Origin: Ambrosia x helenae | Taxonomy: Eukaryota; Streptophyta; Magnoliopsida; Asterales; Asteraceae | Length of the DNA: 64,000 nucleotides | Direction of reading: 5' to 3' | Assembly (NCBI GenBank): GCA_030844895.1 | Contig: CM061226.1 | Span: 97,997,292-98,061,291 of the forward strand | Part shown: in pieces, positions 11,804 through 21,552 of the stretch | Position numbering within the stretch: the stretch's first letter is position 1 | Layout of the letters: each line of letters begins with the position of its first letter | Notes under the pieces: model-generated | Told to the model about the DNA's origin: nothing | The model's database searches: none | The model's input: the letters and a program-made list of their open reading frames with translations, nothing else | Translations under genes and position numbers: made by a program

Positions 11804-13253
11804 GAGTTAATAGCCATTTTCGTCCCTGAGGTTTGATCCAGTTTGCCACTCCAGTACAAAAGTTTTTTTTTTTTTGCAATCTCTTACCTGTGGTTTGGAT
11901 TTTTTTTGCCAAATTCGTCCTTTTCACTAACCCAGTTAAAAAATCTCGTTAGTGTCAGGGGTAGGGTTGTCTTTTTACCAGTCAGGGACGAATTTGGCAT
12001 TTAAAATTCAACCTTACCTCAGGGACGAATTTGGCATTTAACTCTTAATTTAAAATAATTGTTAATTAAATAATTTATTATGAATTTTTAAATATATTTT
12101 ATTATGAATTTTTAAATAATTTATTATGAATCATTAGTGACGAATTTGCTTACCTAGCCAGTGTATATACCATCACTATTAAAAGATCCTGATGAATGTA
12201 CCAAAATTACACTCATATTATACATTATATTGCACAACAAGACACTACCAACATTAAATGAAAGTATGTCTGTAGGTTCACCCCTGGTAGCAGAAGATAA
12301 AACACAAATTTATCATTCTTACCTTTAAGCAAAGACAATTAAAATATAAAAAAACAAAAAAGCAATTTTTTTAGGCAAAGGAACCCTTTAACCAATACTG
12401 AAGGCAAATCCACAAGGAAATTTTTTTTTTATCAAGAATATACAACCTGAACCCACTGATCAGGCATCATCGGTGGTGGGACCGTTGTTCGAGCACCAGA
12501 AGGATTTGGTTGAAGCTTCCTTTCTTGCCTCCTGAGAAATCAGAGATAGGGAAAGGTAAAAAGCGTGCATAATTACCATCTGCGAGCATTTGATTGAAGC
12601 TTCCTTTCTTGCCTCCTGAGAAATCCTGGGGGAATTAATTCAATTTGTCATTACGCAAGGAAACATAAGACATTAGAAGTAGATAACAACTATAGAAGGA
12701 AAACCTCATGCTACCATGAAAACGGATGGCATGAAGTTTCACACATAATTAAGAAAGAAAACATGTTTTAACATTTATATCTAAAGTGAAAGCACGAACA
12801 TGTTGGTCATTTTCCTCACTTGCATCTGACGAACCATCACTTCCACTTTCAGCGCTGTTTATTTCAAAAACAACAGTCAGCAATGCACAGTCCAAGATAA
12901 AAACAAAAAAGCAAATTTGTCACTAACGATTCATAATAAATTATTTAAAAATTCATAATAAAATATATTTAAAAATTCATAATAAATTATTTAATTAACA
13001 ATTATTTTAAATTAAGAGTTAAATGCCAAATTCGTCCCTGAGGTAAGGTTGAATTTTAAATGCCAAATTCGTCCCTGACTGGTAAAAAGACAACCCTACC
13101 CCTGACACTAACGAGATTTTTTAACTGGGTTAGTGAAAAGGACGAATTTGGCAAAAAAATCCAAACCACAGGTAAGAGATTGCAAAAAAAAAAACTTTTG
13201 TACTGGAGTGGCAAACTGGACCAAACCTCAGGGACGAAAATGGCTATTAACTC
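11804..13253. mobile_element. Pack-MULE: Mutator-like element with long TIRs and captured gene pieces
   Basis: Long terminal inverted repeats of about 345 bp (11804-12150 and 12918-13253) start GAGTTAATAGCCATTTTCGT. They are flanked by an exact 9-bp TSD TAAGAAAAG (11795-11803, 13254-13262), the Mutator hallmark. There is no transposase. The 770-bp interior holds minus-strand pieces resembling a G-box-binding bZIP gene. It is inserted into the solo LTR, so it is younger than that LTR. Confidence 0.93.
12450..12856 (-). pseudogene. Captured fragments of a G-box-binding-factor (GBF-type bZIP) gene
   Basis: In minus-strand order, three pieces are visible. The first (about 12853-12795) reads AESGSDGSSDASEENDQ, preceded by an AG acceptor. 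The second (12625-12577) reads DFSGGKKGSFNQMLAD, bounded by CAG and GTAATT splice signals. The third (about 12540-12450) reads QPNPSGARTTVPPP then MMPDQWVQ. In plant GBF/bZIP16-type factors these are the region between the Pro-rich domain and the basic region, in this order. The basic region and zipper are absent. Part of the second exon is duplicated (AGCTTCCTTTCTTGCCTCC at 12518 and 12598). Retained intron signals show capture at the DNA level. It is not a working factor. Confidence 0.72.
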
Positions 13254-13816
13254 TAAGAAAAGTATTCATAAAATAGATATTTAATAGTACAAATAAATAA
13301 ATTATTAATTATGTCTAATTAATCATAAATAAGACTAATAATTCAAGACATGTTCCAAAAATGTTATTTTTATAGAAAATGGATGATTTCTGATGTAAAT
13401 TAATGAAAATAATTTTCCCATAATTTTTATAAACTTATTTATATTTAAAACTGATTTAATGATATTAAATCATGTTTAAATGATTAAAAATAGGGAAATT
13501 AATAAAAATAAATGTTTTCTGAACCAAATATTTTTTATAACAGTTCATGATTATGAGAAATAATTACTCAAAAAGTTCGAGATTAAAATCATTAAAAATG
13601 AATTTTTAAACAACTAAATATGATTAAAACAAATAAATTCAATAAAAATATGAAAATAGGGCATTTTCCAGAAAATAAAAATATGGAAATTTTCTTTATG
13701 ATGTCAAGGTGCTACACCTAAGTTTTTATAATTTTTGGACAAGAAATGAATTAGTTATGAATATTATGAGTTTTATATATTATATAATTATAAATGCTTA
13801 TATATGGTTTATATAA

Positions 13817-13917
13817 GATAAAAAAAATTAGAAAAAAAATGGTGTGGGGCGCCTGGGTCGAACCCGGGTTGTCTCAGTACCCAACAGAATTCATAACCAC
13901 TAAGCCATGGGACAATT
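13817..13917 (-). repeat. tRNA-derived SINE-like repeat inside the solo LTR
   Basis: On the minus strand it has an A-box-like TGGCTTAGTGGTTA, a B-box GGGTTCGACCC, then GGCGCCCCACACC and a T-rich tail. A similar unit lies at 49903-49990. No cloverleaf can be drawn, so it is not a tRNA gene. It may be an old part of the LTR rather than a separate insertion. Confidence 0.5.
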
Positions 13918-14887
13918 ATGTTAAGATATTTGAAATATGAGTATATTTATATTATTGTTCTAATTCATCTTCTTCCCCATTCAACTAGCCAAAACCCTAA
14001 CCCTAACCCTAACCTTAAAACTAATAAACCCCATACATACGCGATTAACCATCTGTTATAAAGGGGTTATGCTTGGAAACTATTAATAATCAAAATGGCA
14101 ACAGAAAATTACAACTTACAACACGAATCCGGCTGGAAAAGAAGAGGAACCGGCCGCTCACGTTTTAGTCAATTAGGGGCTTCCAGGTCGTGTTTAAGTG
14201 CTTATTTTCGTGGGTTAGATTGTGTGAATGTGCAGAAGTGATTTGCAAAGGTCAATTTATAGTATCATGAACAGGAACACGTCCATTGATTATATGCGAC
14301 GGTTACAAGTTTAAAACCCAATTAAACTCGCGTGATAACCAGATTTAAATCGTTATAATGGTGCCATTTAACTACGAATTTATGGAGAAACGTATGGAAA
14401 TCATAAAAACGGGTTTAAGCATGATAAAAGTAATGTTTTAATGTTGGCCGGAAAGATTTCCGGTGGCCAGAACTGGCCTCGCCGGAAAACCGAAGAAGAC
14501 AGGAGTGGGAAGCATTTTTTTTTAAAACTTTCAGCTTTTGGCAAAAATGGTCCCTCATGATTCAACTAGGTTAGTTTAATAATGAATTGGTTAGTTTTCC
14601 TTTTTAAAAGTGTAACTAAGTTAGTTTAACTTAACTTAGAAGTTTCCAAATCTTTATAAGCTTGAAAAAAAAAATTATAAAACCCATTTCGAAAAAAAAA
14701 AACGTTCCAAGATACGCATTTTCTTAAAAACGTATACCCGATCCATAATAAATATGTATGATTAATTTTTAGTTCATTCTAAAATTAAACTTGAAAACGA
14801 CGAACTCGTAGGGACTATAATGAAAATATTTCAAGGGTTATTATTGTAAATTTGACGAAAGACGAGGGTGACGGATGTCACACATCA

Positions 14888-15164
14888 CTCCACTGATTCT
14901 TTTATTTATTTTTATACTTTCACTAAACCTTTTTTTTATTTATTATTTCACACGGTTTAAAGGTTAAATATTAATTACTTTTACTATTTCAACCGTCCCA
15001 CAACCTCACGATCAGTGATTTCAATTTGGAAACCGTTCAATCGAATTAAATGGCATTGACACCGTTCCATCAAACCGTTCGAATTTTTTTTATATATAAA
15101 CATAGCAAACCGTGGGGTTAAAACACACTTTTATCACCGTAGATACAAACAAACACACACGAAG
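14888..15164 (+). promoter_or_regulatory. Upstream region of the SANT-like gene, TATA box near 15091
   Basis: TATATATAAACA at about 15091-15102 lies some 65-70 bp before ATG 15165, a normal TATA-to-start distance for a short leader. Several ACCGTT words (potential MYB-binding cores) occur between 14990 and 15085. The function is inferred. Confidence 0.45.
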
Positions 15165-16079
15165 ATGACTCGTTGGACCCCCGAAGAAGAGATTGCCTTG
15201 GTGACCTGCCACAAAGACGCCTCGGCCGACCCAATTCTTCAACAACGTCAACGCTTTAGGGCCTCGGGCTCGGGCTCCCACCCGGAGGGTTTTTGGGACC
15301 GTGTGCTGTCGGATTTCAACCGCCATGTCGGCACCAATGGCCGGACAACAGTGAGCCTGCAGCGTAAGTGGGCTGATCTCAACATAAAGGTAGCGTTTGG
15401 TATGATGGAATGAAAGGGGGAATGGAATGGACCATTACGAGGTAATGAAAAATAGTGTGTTTGGTTGGTTAAAGGAATGGAATCACCCATTCCACAAGGC
15501 ATTCCATTCCCTCAAAACCATTCCATCCACCCCCCATGTTTTTTTTTTCATTCCATCCCTCATTCATCCTTTACTAACAAAACCATAACCCACCACCACC
15601 CACCACCATCGTCACCATCCACCACCGCTATCGCCACCACCCACCACCGCCGCCACCGACCACCGCCGCTACCGCTACATATCACCACCCACCATCACCA
15701 CCACTGACCACCACCCACCACCGCCACTAACCACCGATTTTATTCCTTCGTCTTTTTTTTTTGTCTATCCAACAACACAAAATAATGTTTTGTTTCATTC
15801 CCACATGGCAACCAAACAAGACATGCAATGGTAATGATCCATTCCATTACCTTGTCCATTCCATTACCTCGTCCATTCCATTCCCTCATTCATTCCATTA
15901 CCCCATACCAAACAGACCCAAAGTGTGATCGGTGGACCACCTTGTACGAGAACACGTTGAGGGAGGAGCCGGGAATCGAACCGAAGTGGGCTATCGAGTT
16001 CACGCATATGGAATATGCGGCTCGATACGACAGCATGTTTGACCATGTCGAGGCATGGCAAATGTTGCGCCAACTCTAG
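15165..16079 (+). pseudogene. Myb/SANT-like DNA-binding protein gene, split by a MITE in its coding exon
   Basis: The 5' part (15165-15388) starts MTRWTPEEEIALVTCHKD, a SANT/Myb-like helix start, and contains GFWDRVLSDFNRHVG and SLQRKWADLNIK. The 3' part (about 15920-16079) continues CDRWTTLYENTL and ends HVEAWQMLRQL-stop. The pieces join in frame exactly where the MITE lies, giving about 126 aa. With the MITE present, the ORF stops at 15413 after 82 aa. The type resembles plant SANT proteins annotated as glutathione S-transferase T3-like or NAM-associated, related to the Myb-like partner of PIF/Harbinger transposases (family knowledge). The coding parts show no other damage, so the MITE is probably recent. 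Confidence 0.75.
15389..15919. mobile_element. MITE inserted in the SANT-like exon, 531 bp
   Basis: Ends are GGTAGCGTTTGGTATG and CATACCAAACAGACCC, flanked by AAA (15386-15388, 15920-15922). The exact cut is ambiguous by one base because AAAG is repeated. The interior has a long CCACCACC/ATTCCATTC-rich tract. The same family occurs in reverse at 56432. Superfamily is uncertain; a 3-bp TSD would fit PIF/Harbinger. Confidence 0.85.
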
Positions 16080-16700
16080 TTTTTTAATTTATTTTAATGT
16101 ATTTTGTTTTTATGTTTAATAGTAATTAATTTTAGTTTTTTATGTTTATTTTTAATGTTTTTTTTATTTAATTAAATTTTAAAACAAACGGTTAAAATAA
16201 TAAAAAATTATAAAGCAAACGGTAAAAACACAAAAAAAAAAATAGTATATATAAAACTCAAAAATAAAATGAAAACCGGTACCAGCCCGTTTGATAGAAC
16301 CAACAAAACGGTTCACGGGACAACCAGCATGGGTGGTGACGATGTTACTCTGATGGTAATGGGTACCCGTGGACAATTCGGGTGGCGCCCCGTCCCCCCT
16401 CATACCGGAAAGTCCAGAAAACTACAAAAAAGAATGTCGGTACCAGTACCAATGTTGTTTGGGGCAGTACTGGTTTGGCTAGTCACCGGAATAAGAAATA
16501 AATAAATTATATTTCACCAACTCAATTTAGAATAGTTTTTTCCTAAAACGCAGATAAAAATAAACACGTCACAATTATATATTTGGCATTCTACAAAACA
16601 TCATACATTGAAAGTTATAAAGAAAAATAGTATATAATCAAAAGTAATTTAAATAATAAAATATCAAGAATAAATAAATAAATGTTACTGAAAGATCGAA
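16080..16700. other. AT-rich 3' flank, nothing recognised
   Basis: A/T homopolymer-rich, with scattered GGTACC words (16276-16455). No coding or repeat structure that I can support. Confidence 0.4.
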
Positions 16701-16701
16701 G

Positions 16702-16852
16702 ATTGAGCCAATGTAGGGCTAGACCATTTGGTATATGTGTATGCCTGGAGGGAGATCTAAGGTTCAATCATCCGCAAGAATATTCTAAATTTAGTCGTGT
16801 AAATAATACAGGAGATGTAACATTTGTTATTAAAATTTGTCATTAAAAAAAG
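16702..16852 (+). repeat. tRNA-derived SINE-like fragment
   Basis: GGGCTAGACCATTTGGTA (A-box-like) is followed by AAGGTTCAATCAT (B-box-like) and a 3' tail ending in an A-run near 16846. A similar unit starts near 50175. No TSD was identified. Confidence 0.4.
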
Positions 16853-16876
16853 TTACGCTCCATGATCTCACATCAC

Positions 16877-17095
16877 CAGTGACGTAGCTTTTAAAGGGCA
16901 GGGAGGGGCGGCCGACCCCCCGAATTTTCGCTCAAAAGTTTCGATTATATAGTATTCGTATAGAATTTTTTTGTATATACAGTTTCGACCCCCTGAAATT
17001 GGTTTTCGACCCCCCGAAACTAGTGATTTCTGACCCACCCCCCCCCCCCCGGTGACTTCCGACCCCCTGAAGTTTTGGATCAAGCTTCGCCACTG
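16877..17095. mobile_element. hAT-type MITE (CAGTGGCGAAGC family), 219 bp, TSD CACATCAC
   Basis: Starts CAGTGACGTAGC and ends AAGCTTCGCCACTG. The 8-bp TSD CACATCAC is exact (16869-16876, 17096-17103). Orientation is opposite to the copies at 10300 and 61829. It contains a C-run of about 14 near 17036-17050. Confidence 0.93.
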
Positions 17096-17235
17096 CACAT
17101 CACTAGCCTTTTAACCATTTGATCACACATACATAGTCTTTTTTGGCAGAGGAATACGGACTTGCATAAAGATTTGGCCATCGGTTCTTTCTTTGCACAC
17201 GAAGATGAGATTAGAAAGGTCTAAGGCGACATCAA

Positions 17236-17920
17236 TCTTTACATATAATAAACCAAAGCCATTTTAATGACATGACACTCAAAGAAGCATTCCCTTCTTT
17301 GAGTGTGCCATGTGTCATCCTATGTGGCATTGAGATATTTTAGGAAAAAAAAGAATTTAAAAACAAAATTGGATTTTTCACCCTCATGTTTCCTCCCATA
17401 ATTTTTAAACGTTAATATCTTTAATATATGAGATTTTTTTAAAGAAAAAAATTACACCAAATTAACGAGCGTTTTATTATCTTTCCAACGAGTACCATAG
17501 TGTTATATAAAAAACGGAGAAATTTTTTTGTGGGGTTTTGTTCATACAGGAAAAAAAACACAAAGTGTTCAGGTAAATCATTAATCATGTATAGGCAAGT
17601 CACTAATTATGTTCAAATCAGTAAATATGAATTTTTTTTTCAACCATAGCCGAAAAGGTTAATAGAGTTATACGTTGTTTTAAGTTAGGTATAAATACTA
17701 GTATGTTAGAGTTGTACATTTGTTTAGTCTTTAGGATAGGTGTTAATATTAGAGTTATATTAAAGTTCTACATTCTTTTAGGTTAGGTGTTAGCATTGGA
17801 GTTGTACATTGTTTTACGTTAGATATTAATATTAGAGTTATACATCAGTCTATTTCATATATAAAATTGATGTATCATATTAAATTTCTCAACCCGGGAC
17901 GCTCCCGGGGTATAATCTAG
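17236..17920 (+). mobile_element. Non-autonomous Helitron, 685 bp
   Basis: The 5' end TCTTTACATATAATAAACC is preceded by A. The 3' end has a GC hairpin (CCCGGGACGCTCCCGGGG) and then TATAATCTAG followed by T. The 5'-TC, 3'-CTAG termini, the hairpin about 10 bp before the end, and insertion between A and T without TSD are Helitron features. The copy at 20861 is near-identical in the same orientation. No Rep/helicase. Confidence 0.9.
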
Positions 17921-18081
17921 TTTGTTTTATTCAAAGGCCATCGGTTCTTTCATAACCATAAACCGACCTTATGGCTGATAAGATCAATGGTTCAAATGGC
18001 TGATAAGATCAGGCTCAAAACCTCTCCTACACTTCGCACGCTAAAGGATCTTGTATTTGAACCTTTGGCTTTTAGTTATAA

Positions 18082-18352
18082 CTAGTAATTGACCCGCGGG
18101 CGTTGCCCCGCAGACACGTATCGCGCTACGCGTCGAGACTTATCCAACACCACCGTTTCCCAACCATGGAGTCAACCCCGACATAAAAAAACGCTCTCTC
18201 TGACGCCTTGATAAGCCTATAACCAGCATCGTTGTTGACCAGCTTATGCGATACCGTAACTGACTTCCCGTTAATCTACAACCTTAAAGAATAGCGTAGA
18301 ACCGTTGTGGAAAATACAAAGATCTACAGCTCTAAACCAGGGCAAAATGTCG
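18082..18352 (-). mobile_element. Helitron 3' end (minus strand), 5' end not found
   Basis: On the minus strand, a hairpin GCGGGGCAACGCCCGC is followed by GGGTCAATTACTAG and then T, a typical Helitron 3' terminus at 18082. The body runs rightwards, but the LTR-type element starting at 18358 interrupts it and I cannot place the 5' TC end. Confidence 0.6.
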
Positions 18353-18766
18353 AATACTATTGGAGATTATGACCACTTGACTAGTCAAGGTATTATAGTC
18401 AAAGTCTTGCTTGTTTTGTGCCCCAAGTGATTAATAATGTTGACCTTGACCATTGACCAACATTATTGATCATTGACCAAGACTAGAGATTAGCCTCCTT
18501 GGATTATGCCCTAAAGTTTAGTCACTTTCTCATTTTATGTACTTCCTTTATGTATTTATATAAGAGGTTGTTTCCTCCTTGTATTGTACCAAACATTATA
18601 ATAAAATAGCATCTTTCATATTCTCTCTACATTTCTTTTACAAAATCAACCTAGACATTTTGAGAGTCATTGGCGTTTAGAGACCGAGCAGCCCTCCCGC
18701 TGCAGGGCTTAAACAAATAAATAAAACCAAATAGAAAATCGCTTCCGCTGAAATTTCTATATGGGT

Positions 18767-18793
18767 TTTTTTTTTTTTTTTTTTTTTTTTTTT
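18767..18793 (-). repeat. Poly(T)/poly(A) tract
   Basis: A T-run of about 27 (A-run on the minus strand), downstream of LTR-like minus-strand sequence ending CTTTCATATTC. It looks like a poly(A) tail or LTR polyadenylation region. Confidence 0.6.
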
Positions 18794-18936
18794 GAATATG
18801 AAAGATATATGTTTTCTTATTAATGTTTGGTTTTGGTACATAAAATGAGGAGATAACATCCTCCTTAAATACAAGAATGAAAATACATAAAATAGGCAAA
18901 TAGCAAATCTTGAGGCACGAATTTTGGAGACACTAA

Positions 18937-19391
18937 CGCTGTGTTCCCGAGTTTTCTACCGGAAAGAAAAGAAGAGAAAAGAGATTTAGGACAGAAAAGA
19001 ATGGGAAGGAAAAGAAATATATAACTTTATTTTGTGTTCCCGAGTTCGAAGGAAAGAAAATGAAAATAAAAGTTTTATGTGTTCCCGAGTTGAGATGAAG
19101 AGAAAAGAAAGATTTAATTTTACAATAATACCCTTGTTAAGTGTTATATTAGATTAAATGGAAGGATAAAATAATAAATAACAAAACATTTTAATTGATA
19201 ACTTTCCCCTCCTTCCATTTCCTTCCTTATTGGAAGGAAGATTTTAAGCAATAATTTTCCTTCAACTTCCTCCCATTCTTTCCACTCCTTTCTTTTAATG
19301 AAACTCTGGAACACGCTTATTTTTCATTTTCTCTTCAATTGCTTCACCTTCTTTTCGGTTCCTTCCTTTAATGAAACTCTGGAACATAGTG
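18937..19391. mobile_element. PIF/Harbinger-type MITE, 455 bp, TSD TAA
   Basis: TIRs are CGCTGTGTTCCCGAGTTTT and GAAACTCTGGAACATAGTG (related once reverse-complemented), flanked by TAA on both sides (18934-18936, 19392-19394). The end motif TGTTCCCGAGTT recurs inside (near 19035 and 19080), suggesting internal duplication. It sits inside the LTR-like region, so it is younger. Confidence 0.75.
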
Positions 19392-19481
19392 TAAGTGTTG
19401 GGGCATAAAATAAGGAGGGGACTTTGACTATTGACTTTTGACTTGACTGCATAGTCATTGGAGTAGAAATTATCTCCAATA

Positions 19482-19491
19482 CTCCCCCTCA
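19482..19491 (-). other. Polypurine tract of the minus-strand retroelement
   Basis: On the minus strand TTGAGGGGGAG directly precedes TATTGGAGAT. This is the standard position for plus-strand DNA priming next to a 3' LTR. Confidence 0.6.
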
Positions 19492-19569
19492 AGTTGGAGC
19501 GTGAAGGTTACTAACGCCCAACTTGGCAAGTAATATTTTTTCTTTTCGAACACTCCTCTTCAAGTTGGA

Positions 19570-20515
19570 GTGTTTGATTTTTGTGGATTCAAAAATTTAA
19601 ACCAAACTTCCTTTTCTTGCGGGTTCAAAGGACCCGACTTTTCTTTTCTTGCGAGTTTCAAAAAACCCGACTTTTCTTTCTCGCGAGTCCAAAGAACTCG
19701 ACTTTTCTTTTCTTGCGAGTTTAAAAAAAAAACTCGACTTTTCCTTTTGCGAGCTTAAAGAACCCGACGTTTCTTCTCGCGAGTTCAAAGAACTCGATTT
19801 TTCTTCTTGCGGGCTCAAAGGAACCCGACTTTTCTTTCTTGCGAGTTCAAAGAACTCGACTTTTTTCTTTCGGGTTCAAAGAAACCCGACTTTTCTTCTT
19901 GCGGGCTCAAAGGAACCCGACTTTTTCTTCTTGCGGGTTCAAAGAACCCAACTTTTTTCTTCTTGCGGGTTTAAAACCCGACTTTTCTTCTTCCGAGTTT
20001 GAAACCCGACTTTTCTTCTTGCGAGTTTAAAACCCGACTTTTCTTCTTGCGAACTTAACGAACCCGCCTTTTCTTTTCTTGCGAGCCTAACGAACCCGAC
20101 TTTTCTTCTCGCGGGCTTAGCAAACCCGACTTTTCTTGCGAGCTCAAAGGAACCCGACTTTCCTTTTCTTGCGGGTTCAAAGGACCCGACTTTTTTTCTT
20201 GTGAGTTTAAGGAACCCGACTTTTCTTGCGAGTTCGACGAACCCGACTTTTTTCTTGCGGGTTCAAAGGACCCGACTTTTCTTCTTTCGAGTTCAAGGAA
20301 CCCGACTTTTCTCGCGAGTTCGACAAACCCGACTTTTCCTTGCGAGCTCAAAGAGCCCGACTTTCTTCTTGCGAGTCCAAAGAACTCAACTTTTCTTGCG
20401 AGTTCAAAAGAACTCGACTTTTCTTCTCGCGAGTTAAAAAAACTCGACTTTTTTTTGCGAGTTCAAAGAACTCGACTTTTCTTTTTTTGCGGGTTCAAGG
20501 AACCCGGCCTTTTTT
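19570..20515. repeat. Minisatellite of about 30 hairpin units
   Basis: About 30 units of roughly 27-36 bp with consensus GCGRGTTCAAAGAACYCGAC followed by TTTTCTTCTT. Each unit holds a short inverted repeat (GGGTTC...GAACCC or GAGTTC...GAACTC, sometimes GGGTTT...AAACCC). The arms often vary together, so pairing is kept. ORFs through the array (RVQRTRLFF-type peptides, several frames, both strands) are by-products of the repeat. The array lies just upstream of the polypurine tract in element orientation. Confidence 0.9.
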
Positions 20516-20860
20516 TTGTCTTCGTTTTTCTCCATCTTGATTTTTTGCAAAAACAAGACTTTGACTATAATACCTTGACTAGTCAAGTGGTCATAATCTC
20601 CAATAAATACAGTGGTTGTATAAAGTTGAAAGTAAATAGAAAAGGGGTGTGACGTGAGAAAAGCAAGGTGTCATTCCAGACAACCTATTTAAATTGGTTT
20701 GGAACACATCTTTTTGAGCGGTTTCCAAAGGTTTTTTTGGGCGGTTGTGAACAATGATCTCACCATTGGTATGCGAAGGTTGCAACGTGGAAGACTTTCA
20801 TCCGCGAGATAGCTACAGTGTGCACTCACATGACCGACGTTACGTTTTAGTATCTATCTA

Positions 20861-21552
20861 TCTATACATATAATAAACCAAAGCCATTTTAATAACATGA
20901 CACTCAAAGAGACATTCTCTTCCTTGAGTGTGCCATGTGTCATCCCATGTGGTATTGAGATATTTTAGAAAAAAAATAATTTAAAAACAAAATTGGATTT
21001 TTCACCCTCATGTTTTCTCCCATAATTTTTAAACGTTAATATCTTTAATATACGAGATTTTTTAAAGAAAAAAATTACACCAAATTAACGAGCGTTTTAT
21101 TATCTTTCTAACGAGTACCATAGTGCTATATAAAAAACGGAGAAATTTTTTTGTGGGGTTTTGTTCATAAAGGAAAAAAAAACACAAAGTGTTCAGGTAA
21201 ATTATTAATCATGTATAGACAAGTCACTAATTATGTTTAAATCAGTAAATATGATTTTTTTTTTCAACCAGAGCCAAATAGGTTAATAAAGTTATACGTT
21301 GTTTTAAGTTAGGTATCAATATTAGTATGTTAGAGTTGTACATTTGTTTAGTCTTTAGGATAGGTGTTAATATTAGAGTTACATTAAAGTTCTACATTCT
21401 TTTAGGTTAGGTGTTAGCATTGGAGTTGTACATTGTTAATTTGTTTTAGGTTAGATATTAATATTAAAGTTATACATCAGTCTATTTCATATGTAAAATT
21501 GATGTATCATATTAAATTTATCAACCCGGAACGCTCTCGGGGTATAATCTAG
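20861..21552 (+). mobile_element. Non-autonomous Helitron, 692 bp, sister of the 17236 copy
   Basis: The 5' end is A|TCTATACATATAATAAACC. The 3' hairpin CCCGGAACGCTCTCGGGG is followed by TATAATCTAG|T. It aligns with 17236-17920 along its whole length with scattered substitutions, in the same orientation. The hairpin here has mismatches absent from the other copy. Confidence 0.9.

Larger units (their letters stand above)
10701..14882 (-). mobile_element. Solo LTR (long, probably Gypsy-type), TSD CATCA
   Basis: Read on the minus strand it starts TGTGACATCCGTCACCC (14882) and ends GGGGTGTTACA (10701), flanked by an exact 5-bp TSD CATCA (10696-10700, 14883-14887). A TATA box CTATAAATT lies at 14262-14254, about 620 bp into the LTR. 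No internal domain or second LTR is present, so it is a solo LTR left by unequal recombination. Removing the Pack-MULE at 11804-13253 leaves about 2.73 kb, matching the 2.68-kb relative at 45008. Gypsy assignment is by LTR style only. Confidence 0.85.
18358..20605. mobile_element. LTR-type element with inverted TATTGGAGAT termini, TSD AATAC
   Basis: The left end TATTGGAGATTATGACC and the right end (its reverse complement) match over about 65 bp, and the unit is flanked by an exact 5-bp TSD AATAC (18353-18357, 20606-20610). On the minus strand, TTGAGGGGGAG (a polypurine tract, 19491-19482) directly precedes another TATTGGAGATAAT at 19481, as a tract precedes a 3' LTR. Both 18358-18640 (plus) and 19481-18795 (minus) have LTR-like features, including TATATAAGAGG on the left and ACCAAACATTA words in both. 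I read it as a minus-strand retroelement that lost its coding part and most of its 5' LTR, with a palindromic or rearranged LTR. The termini are not TG...CA. Confidence 0.6.

Noticed and set aside
13060..13284. 74-aa ORF starting MPNSSLTG
   Set aside because: Lies in the terminal inverted repeat of the Pack-MULE and runs into the flank.
13990..14015. Telomere-like CCCTAA repeats
   Set aside because: Only three or four six-base units inside an LTR leader. The plant telomere unit is CCCTAAA, so chance or an AAACCCTAA leader motif is more likely.
19570..20515. CRISPR-like palindromic repeat array
   Set aside because: Plant nuclear context. Units vary in length and sequence, there are no unique spacers of fixed size, and it lies beside a retroelement polypurine tract.
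19570..20540. Overlapping ORFs of 60-117 aa on both strands
   Set aside because: All are translations of the hairpin minisatellite (RVQRTRLF or SQEKSGS repeats) and carry no protein family signal.
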